From: Typhlomys cinereus
Taxonomy: Eukaryota; Chordata; Mammalia; Rodentia; Platacanthomyidae
Assembly: GCA_023101885.1 (NCBI GenBank)
Contig: JALPQD010000408.1
Span: 859,019-923,018, forward strand
Reading direction: 5' to 3'
DNA length: 64,000 nt
Below are positions 47,174 through 58,700 of the stretch, in pieces; position 1 is the stretch's first letter; every line of letters begins with the position of its first letter. Under the pieces are notes generated by a model. The model searched no databases. It was not told the DNA's origin and saw nothing but the letters and a program-made list of their open reading frames with translations. The translations under genes and the position numbers were made by a program.

Positions 47174-47238
<65 letters not shown>
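47174..47238. repeat. (GATA)n microsatellite
   Basis: About 16 perfect GATA units. Confidence 0.97.
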
Positions 47239-47699
47239 GATAGGTAGAGGCAGTGTGTGGGGGAGAAAGATGGAGGTGCACCACGGTTGACTTGGGAGGC
47301 CAGGGAACAGGGTCGAGAGGAGACTAAATAAGACAATGTTTACACATCTGGGATAAGAGCACAGGAGACGGTACATCTAAAGACTGAGACAGGTTACCAG
47401 GTAATGTAATGGTCCTGAAGCAAGTGTGTTTGCTTGGGTGGTCTGAGGAACAGCAAGGAGGACAAGAGGGCCTGAAGCTGAAGAGATGGGAGACAAAGCC
47501 CACCAGCTAGGAAAACTCCTGTGAGTGCTTTCGTTTCCTGGACTACTACTAGTCCACGCTCTCAGAGTTTAACATATTTTCAGTGACAAAATTTAGCGCA
47601 TAAATTGTATTTAGGTAAAATTATATAAAATAATATTTTAAAAGACACATTTTAAAACGTTCAGAGACAACAAAAAGATTATTAGAATCAAAGCAATAT

Positions 47700-47830
47700 G
47701 AACTTCCCCTGGGCATGGTGGTGTGTGTAAATTTGTAATCCCAGTGCTTGGGAGGCTGAAGCGAAAACATGGTGAGTCTTAGACCAGACTGGATTACATA
47801 GCAACAATGTTTCAAAGCCAACAATAGAGG
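47700..47830 (+). mobile_element. B1-like SINE
   Basis: ctgggcatggtggtgtgtgt, taatcccagtgcttgggagg and accagactggattacatagc follow the B1 order. Confidence 0.8.
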
Positions 47831-48822
47831 AGTCACTTGCTCCAGCTCTTTCAAAAGTAACTGAAGCTGACAGGTTGCAGAGGAGCTTTCTTAGGCATGA
47901 CTACCTGACACTAAGTATTTCTGGATCTGTTGTGTGACAATTTTCCTACTGAACGCCACATAACCATGTATTCACCCCAGATGCAGATGCAACAACAGAC
48001 TGAAGTACAGTTCCAATACAGCCCATTTTGGTGAACTAATGAGTTTATTGGGGTTACTTACAGGATTGAGATGGAGGGTTACTTACAGGAGGATGGACAT
48101 CTGACTCAAAGGCAGCTACATCTTCAGGACCACCCCTCATGGGAGAGACTAACAGAAGCTTCCACCCTGGATCTCCCTGCCACACAAGTTGTTCCTAGTA
48201 CTATCTCCTGCAGATCGCTAAACTGCCCATAGTCTCCTCCACACTGTTTGTCTGGTCTGAGAGTCTCCTCCCACCCGCAGTTATTCACTATTTTCTTTAG
48301 CTTGGGGAGAATCTCCACTCTTGAAACTTATTAGTTTCAGGAATTCCTGAGACTAACAGGTATCTACTTTCTGAGTCTTCCTTTATGATAGAATATTTCA
48401 AATTGCTATAGGACATCTTCCTCAGGTCGGACTGGGGGTTGAAAGGAGCCTTCTTCACTCTGTATTATAAAGATATGTTTGTACTCCATATTGTAAAAAG
48501 GAGTATTTTTAATCACTATATACACTACTAATGTTTGTTTCACTCTGAGTTAACCCCCTCCTGGGCCCAAATGCCCTGAAACAGTACAAGATCGATGCCA
48601 ACAGACCTAGGTAGATTTACCCTGTCATCTCTCCAGGGAGAGTCTAAGTCCCCACATCCAGAAGATGACGGAAGGGTGGAAAGAAAGATAAGAGAAGCAT
48701 CCCATGAGTCACAACAATGTCTCTGACCCTAACCAGCTCTGCAAGACTTGACCACGTTTGTTGTCAGCCTCCACCCCAAAACAGCCTGCCTTGCAGATGA
48801 GAGGGAGGGCAGTTTTCTGGGC

Positions 48823-49350
48823 TTTTTTTAAAACCTTAAAAATCCCATGTTTATTACAAAGGTGAACCCCGATCTTTGTGACGGGCTTATCCGTAGGATT
48901 TCTGGTAGCCGGCACCTGCTCCAGGACCTCTGCACTTTTTGGATTCGCAGCAGCGGGTCAGCTACCAGCTGATTCTGGTTATACTGGAGAAGGATGTCTT
49001 TGATCTCCTTCTTCGAAGCCTCATCCATGTATTTCTGGTAATCGCCCAGCGGGCTTTGAGATGGACAGTCAGGTAGCATAAATCTGGGCCACATGACCAC
49101 CATGTTCCACACTGACCTGTCCACACCAGCAAACCGCTCCTTACCCAATAGCAAAATAGACTCCAGTACTTGTAATGCAGCGTGCGCACCTGGATCATCT
49201 GAGGGGGACGCAGGTTCGCCTTGATGAAGCCGCGTCCTCTTGCAGTGCGCACCGCTGTCTTCTTGCGTCCGAAAACCTGCTCGGCCTGCAGCGCACCCGA
49301 GGACCTCGCGGTTTCCAGTGTGACCCCGAGCTACTTGCCGCGCAGTGCTG
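48823..49350 (-). pseudogene. processed pseudogene of RPS16
   Basis: On the minus strand pieces of ribosomal protein S16 follow one another in different frames: [37 protein letters not shown] and the end KSYG with a stop at 48889-48887. There are no introns. The RPS16 3' UTR follows, with AATAAA at 48855-48850 and a short A run at 48829-48823, so it is a retrocopy. A 1-nt deletion near the RTLQYKLLEP region and further small indels break the frame. The start region is degraded and the 5' limit is approximate. The functional RPS16 gene is elsewhere in the genome. Confidence 0.93.
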
Positions 49351-49534
49351 GGACCGGTAGAAAGAGTTTCTGTTTTGATGTTTGTTTTTTAAGATGCCAA
49401 TTTCCGTCTTATTAGATTGCTAACTCTCTGAATAATGTACAACTGAAAAATTCAACTCCTTGTTGGTCTTTATAGTTGACAGACATCATGAGCTCTGGTA
49501 TTACAGCTAGATTCCAGAGGGATAAAGTCAGAGT

Positions 49535-49940
49535 CAAGGGCTGTGGAGATAGCTCAGTGGGCAAATCCTTTGCCTCACAAGCAGAGGACCTGAGTTCGAA
49601 TCCACATATTCCATGAAAAAAAAAAAAAAAAAGGCCAACTGATAGGGGTTCACTTGTAACTCTAGCCCTAGAAGGAGGAGCCTGGGAATCCCCAGAGCTG
49701 ATCTGCTTTGGGTTTAATTAGAGACCCAGGCTCAACAAAAAGAGTGATTGAGGATGATCCTCAGTATCACCCTTTGGCCTCCACGGGCACATACACTGAA
49801 GTGCACTCATGTATATACACCCATATACACATGTGCACACCCACATACAAACATACACATACATACACCCACTTACATTCCAACACCGCCCCACACATAC
49901 ACACACACACATACACACACAAGCACTCCACACTCGAAAG
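49535..49940 (+). mobile_element. B2-superfamily tRNA-SINE with A run after the head
   Basis: The head gggctgtggagatagctcag ends at ccacatattccatg followed by about 17 A. The body then resumes (actctagccctagaaggagg, gatgatcctcagtatcaccc). It ends with a long CA-rich array. The A run after the tRNA part matches the end point of the head-only copy at 47014. Confidence 0.8.
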
Positions 49941-49944
49941 AAGA

Positions 49945-51430
49945 AGAAAAAATCAGAGTCAAGGCCTAGGTTAGGTCCAGTTCTTTCCAGGAACCAGCTG
50001 TGCAACCCCGAACAAGTCACTTTTCTTTCCTAAGCCAGCGGCATACAGGGGCCTTCACACTCTCCCGCACCGCTCTACCCGCCTCTTAGGTTGTGGGGAA
50101 GATGAAACAAGGCAACACACAGGAACATTTTCACGATGGCACCTGACAGTGCATTTCTACTATGATTTAAAGTGCAAAGACCTGTCTGCCCAAAGGTTGG
50201 CTCACAGGAGGAGCTTATGCACGCATATGAAGTAGAGCAAAACTTCCAGGCAGTGTCTAGGGATATGTATGGTGTGGTGACCATTCAATCAAGTGCAAAG
50301 GAGGAGGATCTGCTTCTCTTTCCTTTAGAATCAAAAGCTGAAGACATTTATTTGTAATGTCTAGAATAAGATGGGACCCTATTTAACTTGCATAGCTGAA
50401 GATGCTGCTCTGGATGCCTCCCTGGCCCTTTGGGAGTCTTCCAAGGGGAAAAAGCACAGAGATGACTGGAGCGGACTAGGTGTGAGCTAGAGCTAGACCT
50501 TTACACAAAAGGAGACGAGGCTGTAGTTTCCCTAGGACGGGCAAGCTGAGAGCTACCGAGGGTTGCTGCAGTCCCCCAGCGAACACTGCTCAGCTAGAAG
50601 GTTGCTAGGTGGGGAGGTGAGGGGAATCAGGGGAGGGCGGGCCTGGGAAAGGCAAGCGGCCATGGCTCTACAGGCAGAGGTGGATACTGGAATACAGTAG
50701 AGTTTGGAAGGAAGCTTAGATGGAGGCCGCCATTCAGCCTGCCCCATGCATGAAACCAGTGCAGCGCCTCCTGCGTGAACCAGCTAAATGCCCAGCCTTG
50801 ACGCTGACAACTACTTTTCAAAACTTTCCACCACTCCTCGAAAAGTCCCATCTTCCCTGCTGACATTTCTCCCAAGGGAAGGGATCCTGTGTCAGGGTGA
50901 GGTCAGACCAGGCCAGGGCAGGACAAGCAGGCTTGACCAGCTGGATCCTCCGCCCTCCCCTTTAGACGGACGCCTCCTTCAGCTGTGCGCGGCTGTGGTT
51001 CCAGCTCCCAGCCTGCCCAGCGCCTTCCGGGTCACTCCTCTCGCTCAGGTTCAGCAGCTTTTCAACTCCTTCCATTGTGCCAAACTACTCCATGGGTTTT
51101 TGTTGACTTGCTTTTCCTCCCGGATCTTAATGTGCTCTGTGCTTCCCTATGCAGGTCTCTGCTGAGACATCATCATCTCCTTGGATAGACACCGCCTCCT
51201 TGCATAGGCCATGACATGGCCTCAGTTCCCTGTTCTGGGCACTTTTTGTCACATCACTTACTGCACTTACTGTCACAGCCACTTACTGTGGTTTTTTTCC
51301 AGGTTCTTCCCCCCCATTCAGAATTCATTTTGTTTATTTGTTTGGTTGTGCTTGGCAGCCTCTTCAGTAGAATTCACCTATGCAAACTGGGGTATCCCCA
51401 GTACTCAGAACACTTTGAAGACTTACTAAA
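49945..51430. other. intergenic, unique sequence
   Basis: No gene is recognised. Open frames at 50788-51165 (plus) and 50627-50875 (minus) have no domain or splice logic. Confidence 0.5.
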
Positions 51431-51438
51431 TAGTGACG

Positions 51439-51475
51439 ATTGACTGACTGACTGACTGACTGAATGAATGAATGA
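51439..51475. repeat. (GACT)n(GAAT)n simple repeat
   Basis: gattgactgactgactgact is followed by gaatgaatgaatgag. Confidence 0.9.
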
Positions 51476-51794
51476 GAATATGGTAAAGCATGTGTGAGCA
51501 TTTGGAGAGTGTCATACAAGGTAACAATGGCTTGTCGGTTGCTACTCTTATTATTACTTCTCTTTTGTTTTAAGCCTGATCTGCTAGATAAGGTAGTGAT
51601 GATGACCCCAAACGAAGGCAGGAATCACTGACTTTTTAAGAAAGGCCACTCTTAGTTTTTCATCAGGAGACAAGAGTAAGAACCAATGTGGTTAATCACC
51701 AATCCTTTATAAGGCACTGGTGTGTGCTGGCGAGATCACCAGCTAAGACTTTGGGCTGACCAAGTCATTGAAGTTTTCTAAACTCAGTTGCCCC

Positions 51795-51798
<4 letters not shown>

Positions 51799-51831
<33 letters not shown>
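51799..51831. repeat. poly(A) run
   Basis: About 33 A in a row follow a diverged sequence (tgctggcgagatcaccagct) that may be an old SINE head. Confidence 0.9.
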
Positions 51832-51832
<1 letters not shown>

Positions 51833-52159
51833 TATAGTGAGGTCACTAGATGCTACAAGATTCCTTCTAATTATAAACCTCTCTTCTTGCTGTTTCTGCC
51901 TGCCTCCTAGGAAAAAAAATATATAAAGAACGGTAGAGGCAGAGGGAGCACTCGTGCTCTCTCCCCAGCTAACATCGTTGCCAGGTGCCAGATCCGGAGA
52001 TCGGTGTTCAGCTTCACAGAGGCAAAGGACCCTCCCGAAGCCCCCACCCCTGCCTTTGATTCAGAGCCGACAAGACTTGAACACATCCAGCCTGCAGCTT
52101 TAAGCCCGATCCCCTTTCAGACTTGGCAGCTTTAGGAAGCAGGAAGCCAGCTTCGTTGC

Positions 52160-52650
52160 AAGTGGTGGCGTGGGCGGGACGCGCGAAAAGGTCACACCCC
52201 TGAACGGCAACAGCTGGCCCGTACCAGGTGTGTCTTCTGCTAACATTTTCAGTTCTCAGAGTCCGTCCTAGGCAATTCCCAAAATGGTACTGGTCCTAAT
52301 AATCAAATTCCGCAGGCGCATCTTCTAGAGTCAGAATCTGTGGGAGTGAGGCCCAGAAATCCATCTTTTCCAAAGCTTTCCAAGCCCCGGTAACTCTCCA
52401 CCGGCCCCGGAAACCTCCGCGTCCTACTGGGCTCGGCGCAGCCGCCCGCAAGCGCGCGGCGGATGTTTGCCTCTTGCTGCCACACGCTTGGCGGTCCCCG
52501 GCCCCCAGCCTGCGCCTTCCCGGCGTCCAAGGCGTCTCGCCAGTGCCCTCTGCTGGACATACAGAGCAACCTCAAGTTCAGCCAACCCCCTCTGTTGGTC
52601 CACTTGTGGGTGCTGCCAGCCGCACCGCGATCTCCAACCTCGCCACAATA
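52160..52650. promoter_or_regulatory. isolated CpG-rich block
   Basis: The piece holds many CpG sites (ggcgtgggcgggacgcgcga, gcgcagccgcccgcaagcgc) although no exon is visible. It may be an enhancer, insulator or promoter of a non-coding transcript. It includes a piece at about 52325-52390 that resembles the mammalian MER5-type repeat (agagtcagaatctgtgggag, gaggcccagaaatcc). Overlapping open frames reflect the high GC content. Confidence 0.5.
52543..52556 (-). promoter_or_regulatory. CTCF-like motif
   Basis: gtgccctctgctgg on the plus strand equals the reverse complement of the CTCF core CCASYAGRKGGCAS at all 14 positions. It lies in the CpG-rich block. Binding in vivo is not shown. Confidence 0.6.
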
Positions 52651-52871
52651 AAAAAAAAAGAATGCGGTTACCCATTCTCTGAGAAATAAGTACTACAAAT
52701 CTACTGAGAGAACGCATAAAGCTATTATTAATACATGAATACATGCGTGCATGCACAAATTTTGGCTACGGGTGTAACTAATAATACACCAGTGACAGGC
52801 TACCAGGTTGCTGGAGACTCTGGGCTCAACCCCAGAACAAGACAAAAATGGCTTTTAATCATAGCATCACA

Positions 52872-53095
52872 GGCTGGAGAGATGACTCAGGGGTTAAGTC
52901 TCTGCCTCACAAGCGGAAGGTCCTGCGTTCAGATCCCATTTCCTAGGTGGAAATGGTCCTGGAAGGCAGAGAGCCTGGGAAACTCCAGAACAAAGCAAAT
53001 AGGGGGTAGAAGCAATCCAGGGTGATTCCCAAAATCACACTTGGACCTCCATGGGCACACACAATGCCCCCCCCACCATATGAAAAAATAAAAAA
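52872..53095 (+). mobile_element. B2-superfamily tRNA-SINE
   Basis: The head aggctggagagatgactcag and a shortened body are present. The near-duplication tcatagcatcac / tcacagcatcac stands on the two sides. Confidence 0.9.
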
Positions 53096-53261
53096 TAAAC
53101 TATCACAGCATCACTACAAAACACTTAGGAAAATAAAAGGCAAGAACATACATTGTGTACTCAGAATTTCAGTCCTCACTGGTATAAAAGTAAAGTTGTT
53201 TCCAAAGGAATTGCTGAAACTTTATTTAATTTATCAGTTTTTAAAACTCACAGCTGTCACA

Positions 53262-53460
53262 GTATCAGAGGGCACTGTGTGTTCCTATGGAGGACGACCA
53301 AGGGCAACTTTGGAAATTATCCTGGATTGCTTCTATCTCCTTTTTGCTTTGTTCTGGGATTTCCCAAGTTCCAGCCACCAGGGTGGGAAATGCAGGCCAC
53401 TGCCATTTTTACATGAGATCCCAATTTAGGACCTTCTCCTTCTTTAGGACCTTCTCTATC
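53262..53460 (-). mobile_element. B2-superfamily tRNA-SINE, minus orientation, head truncated
   Basis: The plus strand reads gtatcagagggcactgtgtg, gaaattatcctggattgctt and gccatttttacatgagatcc, then stops inside the tRNA part (aggaccttctcc). Confidence 0.85.
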
Positions 53461-53464
53461 AGTT

Positions 53465-54515
53465 TTTTAATAAGTGCTTATTGAATGACCATGCAGTAAA
53501 TTCCAAGCACTTTGTATGGGGGAACTAGGGAAATGTTGAGAATGGAATCCAGCGTCTTTCTCACTAAGCAAATGGTGTACCACTGAGCTACAATCCCAGC
53601 CACCAAGCTCTGTTTTGTCAAGAGCACCTACGTACGAAGCTCTCCCTTTGTAGAGTTTATAGTCTAGTGATAGTGATAAATTTTAAACAGATAGGTATCT
53701 ACTTGGGAGCCCGAGACAGGAGAATTGAAAGTTTGAGGGCAGCATAGGCTCTACAATGAATTTGAGGTCAGCCGGGGCTATCTCGTTTCAAGATTAAAGT
53801 GAATAAAGAAGTAAGCAAAAATAGTGATCAGAGCTATGAAAGAAAAGAATTGGTTTTCAAGGACCTTGTTTCAGAGGAATGGTCATGAATGGCCTTTCTC
53901 TGGAACTGATTTGAAGCCAAAACCAGAAATTTGACAGTTAGCCTCGCGATGCAGAGAGAAGTTCCAGGTGGTTCCACGAGATTCCTTTGAGGAGCTCAGG
54001 GCAAGCCAGTGTGTTCCAGGGCATCAAGAGGAAGATGTGAGACCTGAGCAGAGAGTAAGGAGAGAGTTGGCTGGCAAACGCTTGTGCTGTGGCTGGCACC
54101 ACTCACCCCCTGAGAAGTACACAACGGTCTGAGTCTGTGAATTGTATAGATGGCAAAAGCGAAGCACAACCATATAGTTCTAGGCAGGGATGGACACGGA
54201 AACACAAGAGGATATTGGCCGGACAAATACTTTGACTAAACAAGAACCATACAGAGTGGCAAGCAAAACTTACATATATACCCGAGCAATCTAGCCTCAA
54301 CACACAAGATCAGTGTTTGTCCATTTCTACTTTGCCCTCTAGGGATTACTAAGACATCTGAGTTTTATTCTGAGCCATTGAGACGTCCCTGCAAAGCGAG
54401 GCAGACTCGACATTTCAACAAGATGGTACTAGAAGGTTAGTAGATATCAGGAGGGAGGCAAGCGTAGAAGATGAGAGGTAAGGGTTGTACCCAGGCAAGG
54501 GAGGCTGGTAGCTTA
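53465..54515. other. intergenic with old SINE remnants
   Basis: An ID-like reversed piece (gtgtaccactgagctacaat, 53530-53600) and a B1-like piece (cccgagacaggagaattgaa, 53695-53800) are present. The rest is unique. Confidence 0.5.
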
Positions 54516-54530
54516 GACAAGGGTATGCTC

Positions 54531-54812
54531 TTTTTTTTAAATTTATTTTTTTTATTCTATTGTGCGTGTGTGTGTGTGTGTGTATGTGTGTGTGTGTGTA
54601 GAACCACCAACGAATTCAGGAACCACCATGGACCGCCTCCAGCTCCTCCTTGTTTACTCTGCCCCAGGATTCACAGGCTCCGCCCTACCAGGACCAGAAA
54701 CGCAGGGCGCCCCCGCTTCCGCCCGGCGTCTATACGTGGGGTCTAGGATCCAAACTCAGGACCTTCCACCTGCAAGGCAGAGGCTTAACCCCTGAGCCAC
54801 CTCTGCAGCCCC
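54531..54812 (-). mobile_element. young tRNA-SINE (GC-rich subfamily), minus orientation, with duplication
   Basis: The reversed copy starts with a T run (A tail) and ends tgagccacctctgcagcccc. The 12-bp duplication aagggtatgctc lies at 54519-54530 and 54813-54824. Confidence 0.94.
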
Positions 54813-55159
54813 AAGGGTATGCTCTTTGCAGAGACGTGACGTGATGTACTTAGAGCAGAAGTGACAGGGCTAGAGAAAGTCGGGAGGAGGCGTGGGAGGA
54901 GCTGGCAAAGATGACACCCGGACTCAAGACAGTAGGTGGAGTCATGGGCTGAAATGACAGGGATCAAGCATAGAAAAATGGGCAGAATTCAGTTATGTGA
55001 GAATTAGGTTTGAGATATATCTAGAAGACTGAGAAGCTGTTGCCATCTCCAACTTCACAAGGACTCTTCCTTTTCATGACCCTGAATTAGGGACATCTAG
55101 CTCAGAAATGGTACTGCACTGTGTTTAACAAGTGAGGGACTAGTTAAACCGCAGAAATG

Positions 55160-55280
55160 AGTCAGCTGTGATGGTCCACACCTATAATCCTAGCACTCAA
55201 GGTGCTGAGGCAGGAAAACCGTGAGTTCAAGGTCATTCTGGGTCATAAAGTAAGTTTGATGCTATCTCTATCTACAGGGT
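55160..55280 (+). mobile_element. B1-like SINE
   Basis: agctgtgatggtccacacct, taatcctagcactcaaggtg and tgagttcaaggtcattctgg follow the B1 order. Confidence 0.8.
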
Positions 55281-55289
55281 TGACACTCT

Positions 55290-55715
55290 GTTGCAGTCAG
55301 CCTGCAGGGTTGCTGATAAATGATCATCAAAGGACTTAAGGGAACAAGGGATTTGTTCTCTTATGATTCCTGGTTACAGTTCTCAGTCCAGCTTGATGGG
55401 ACAGCACATACCAACACCAGGGCTGAGGGAACTGGCCACACCATCTCTACATAACAGCTGAGAGAGGGAAAATCCTTACTTGCCAGACCAGAATGTCTGG
55501 CCAAGTGTACACAAGGATGCCAACTCTCTCAACCAGCTCTCTGTATTTTATTCGAGGGTCTAATCCCACCCACCATGGGCTGCGTCTTCCCCATCAGCTA
55601 CACAATTTCCTGCAGGTTTGCTCTGGGCCTAACTCAACCACTAATTCTCTACAAATGTGCCCAGAGCTCAAACCCTCAACTCTCAAGTTGACACCTGTGC
55701 CCAACTGTGACAGAC
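55290..55715 (+). mobile_element. ~400-bp interspersed repeat, family B copy 3
   Basis: It matches the copies at 21530 and 34690 along its length: gttgctgataaatgatcatc, cttgccagaccagaatgtct, cccacccaccatgggctgcg, tcaagttgacacctgtgccc. Confidence 0.7.
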
Positions 55716-56296
55716 TCCTATCTCAGAAAAAGAAAAAAAGTCACAGGAGTGGATGATACTATCACAGCGTGCTGACAGAGGTTAAGATCACCCCCCAGAC
55801 ACTCCTTCGGAAGGCTGATGGACAAAGAAGAGGAAGAAAAAGAGAGGCAATCTCGAGCAGAGCCAACAGGGAAGGAAGAAATCAGAAAACACTGAAGACT
55901 GTGGGCAGATTGTTTTATGCAAAAGAAAAAGCCGTCCTATTCATGGTTCCTTACCGGTGGCAGCAATTGGCCAGACTATTACAGCCTCGATGTCAAACTC
56001 TAGTCTGGCTTTCAGGGAGGTCATGTGCTGGTTGAAGTTCATCCATGAGGACACTAGAAAGCCGCAGGCACGCCTCAAAACAGATGACTCAGCACTTTCT
56101 ATTAGCTCTTCCCACCCATGAGAAGCTGGGCGAGGGGGGTAGGGGGGAAGCCCAGGGGCGCTTGAGAGAGAATCTTGGCTGAGTAGCAGTGGGTGGGGCC
56201 AAGACTACTACTCAGACTTTTATCATTTCCTGCTCACTTTCCTTTTTCCAATCTCCTCCTGCCTCTGCCTTAGCCCTGGGTTTCACTTCTCTTTCT

Positions 56297-56624
56297 TTTT
56301 TTTTTTTTTAAATTTTTTACTTATTATATGTAGTTTTTTTTTTTATTTATTCAACTGTGCGCATGTGCGTGTGTATGTGTGCGCGCGTGTGTGTGTCTGT
56401 GCATGTGTGTCTGTGTATGTGTAGAACCACGGACGAATTCGCGAACCACCATGGACGCCTCCACCTCCTTCTGCCCTGGGATTCACAGGCTCCGCCCTAC
56501 CAGGACCAGAAGCGCAGGCCGCCCCTGCTTCCGCCTGGCGTCTATACGTGGGATCTGGGATCCGAACTCAGGACCTTCCGCCTGCAAGGCGGAGGCTTAA
56601 CCCCTGAGCCACCTCTCCAGCTCC
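56297..56624 (-). mobile_element. young tRNA-SINE (GC-rich subfamily), minus orientation, with duplication
   Basis: A complete reversed copy begins with long T runs and ends tgagccacctctccagc. The 15-bp duplication ttcacttctctttct lies at 56282-56296 and 56625-56639. Confidence 0.94.
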
Positions 56625-56714
56625 TTCACTTCTCTTTCTACTTTATCTTTCCCCCAGAAAGAATTTTGATTTTACCAGTTATTTATTCCTATAAGCCTGT
56701 GATAATAAAAAACA

Positions 56715-56900
56715 TTGTCATGGAGCAAGATGGCTCCTCGGATGAAAGGTACTTGCCACTAGCCCGGTGACCTGAGTTTAAGGCCCACAGTTCCCACAGT
56801 GGAAGGAGAGAGCCAACTTCCACATGTTTCCCTCTGACCTCCGCTCGTATGCCATGGCATGAGCATGTGTACACACATGTACACACACACACATGTAGAA
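56715..56900 (+). mobile_element. B3-like SINE
   Basis: atggagcaagatggctcctc, ggtgacctgagtttaaggcc, gagagccaacttccacatgt and ctctgacctccgctcg give a B3 copy. Confidence 0.7.
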
Positions 56901-57089
56901 AAAGAAAAAAGAGAGAGCTAAAGTGAACTGATTGTTCTAGCACACACTTAGGATGCTGAGGCTAGCCTGGATAACACAGCAACACCATAGCAAGATCCTA
57001 GCTCAAAAAGGAGACGAGAATCAGAGAAATTGAAAGATCAGAGAAATTCTTGCACAGAGGAAAGAAGGGATGACAAACACTGAAATTCA

Positions 57090-57270
57090 AGAAGCTTGGC
57101 ATGGTGGCACATCTGTGCTCCCAGTGAATGGAAGGCTGAGCTAGGAGGATCAAGAGATACAGGACAGCCTGGGAAGAAGGAAGGAAGGAGGGAGGGAGCG
57201 AACAAAGGAAAAGAGGGAGGAAGGAAAGAAAGAGAGGGAGGAATGAAGAAAGTAAGGAGAAAGAGAAAAA
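57090..57270 (+). mobile_element. B1-like SINE with purine-rich tail
   Basis: agcttggcatggtggcacat, gtgctcccagtgaatggaag and acaggacagcctgggaagaa are followed by a GGAAGG-type tail (57175-57265). Confidence 0.7.
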
Positions 57271-57639
57271 ACTTTTTAAAAATTTATTATTTATTCAAGT
57301 GTGTGTGTATGCGTATGTGGGCCTGTGTGTATGTGTGTGTGGTCTCATGTCACCTCCCAAGTGTTGGAACTGCAGCTGAGTACCACCATGCCCGTTTGTT
57401 ACAGTCTTGGCCCAAACCCAGGGCCCGGCAAGGACACTGAGCTCCACTCTCAGCCCTCACGTGAGCTTTTAATTGCGCTGAGGTAACTATCTCTCGATGG
57501 TGTGGTTTTAATGGAGCTGCTGTGTTTATCTGTGCTGTCACTTGCAACAGGGAGGGGCAACTTTCTGTCAGCCAAGGCAATAGCTGTATCATTCAGCTTC
57601 CAGCCAGCCTTTGAGATGAATTTATAAAGAGAACTTGGG

Positions 57640-57860
57640 TTCTAGAGAAATGCAGCTAAGCCTCTGCCTTGCAAGCAGTAGGAACTGAGTTTGGATCCCA
57701 GATTCCACATAAAAATCCCTGGCAGAAATGACACTGGCCTGCACTTCTAGCCCTGAAGGCAGAGTGGGAAATCCCAGAGCAAAGTCAAGAGGAAGTGGAG
57801 CAATCCAGGATGATTCCCAAAGTCATCTTTGGATCTCCCAGGCACACACAGTGCCCTCTG

Positions 57861-57908
<48 letters not shown>

Positions 57909-57912
57909 AGAG
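57640..57912 (+). mobile_element. B2-superfamily tRNA-SINE with (CA)n tail
   Basis: The head ttctagagaaatgcagctaa, the family body, gtgccctctgatacac and a 57867-57904 CA array are present. Confidence 0.9.
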
Positions 57913-57966
57913 AAAAGAAAAAACTTTGCCTTCTAAAAGAAGTATCATTCTAACGAATAGTATCTA

Positions 57967-58048
57967 GGGGCTGGAGAGGTGGCTCAGGGGTTAAGCCTCT
58001 GCCTTGAAAGCAGAAGGTCCTGAGTTCAGATCCTAGACCCCACGTATA

Positions 58049-58102
<54 letters not shown>

Positions 58103-58202
58103 TGAATAAATAAGAAATAATAATAAAAAAATTAAAAAAAAAGAATAGTGAGGGAACTGGTATACCTAATAAGTTTGTATGAGCTGAAATTAAAAAAAAA
58201 AA
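57967..58202 (+). mobile_element. young tRNA-SINE with body deletion and extra 3' segment
   Basis: The head ggggctggagaggtggctca passes after cccacgtatagac straight into a CA array, then attgaataaataag and an A run. A further 40 bp of other sequence (tgagggaactggtataccta ...) and a second A run follow. The 12-bp duplication gaatagtatcta lies at 57955-57966 and 58203-58214, outside the extra segment. Confidence 0.88.
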
Positions 58203-58275
58203 GAATAGTATCTAACATCCTATTACAATTGTAAAATTATTGATCCTTTTGAGTCCTTCAAAAAGTAGGCATCAA

Positions 58276-58483
58276 GGGGCTGGAAAGATAGCTCTGCTTT
58301 GCAAGCAGAAGGTCCTGACTTCGGATCCTGGGTCACATGTAAAAAACACTAGGGTGAAATAGCTTGGGCTGGACTTCGGGCTCTGCTGGGCAGAGCCTGG
58401 GAAATTCCAGAATGAAGCAAAAAGGCCTACACACACACACAACACACACACCACACACCACACACACACACACACTAAAACTT
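58276..58483 (+). mobile_element. B2-superfamily tRNA-SINE, short form, with duplication
   Basis: The head ggggctggaaagatagctct lacks the ggttaag part, and the body is cut before the CA tail. A perfect 16-bp duplication, aaaaagtaggcatcaa, stands at 58260-58275 and 58484-58499. Confidence 0.92.
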
Positions 58484-58539
58484 AAAAAGTAGGCATCAAA
58501 AATGAACACTTCAACAAAATTAAGTTCTATAAGTTGGGA

Positions 58540-58700
58540 GTAGTGCCTCATGCCTGTCACCCCAACACTGGGTATGAAAAGAAGTCAGGGGAACCATGAG
58601 TTTGATCTGAAATCCCTGTTTGCCAGGCTGATCTCAAAGTCACAGTAAGCCTTCCACTTTGGTCTCTGAAATGTTAGGATTACAGATGTGAGCCACTATG
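58540..58700 (+). mobile_element. B1-like SINE, diverged
   Basis: gggagtagtgcctcatgcct, gatctgaaatccctgtttgc and ttaggattacagatgtgagc look like a B1 fused to a reversed piece. Confidence 0.5.

Noticed and set aside
48828..49154. Functional RPS16 gene
   Set aside because: There are no introns, several indels and a lost start codon, plus an encoded A tail; it is a processed pseudogene.
52303..52756. Open frames in the CpG-rich block near 52.5 kb
   Set aside because: Several frames overlap on both strands and none shows a domain or splice signal; composition explains them.
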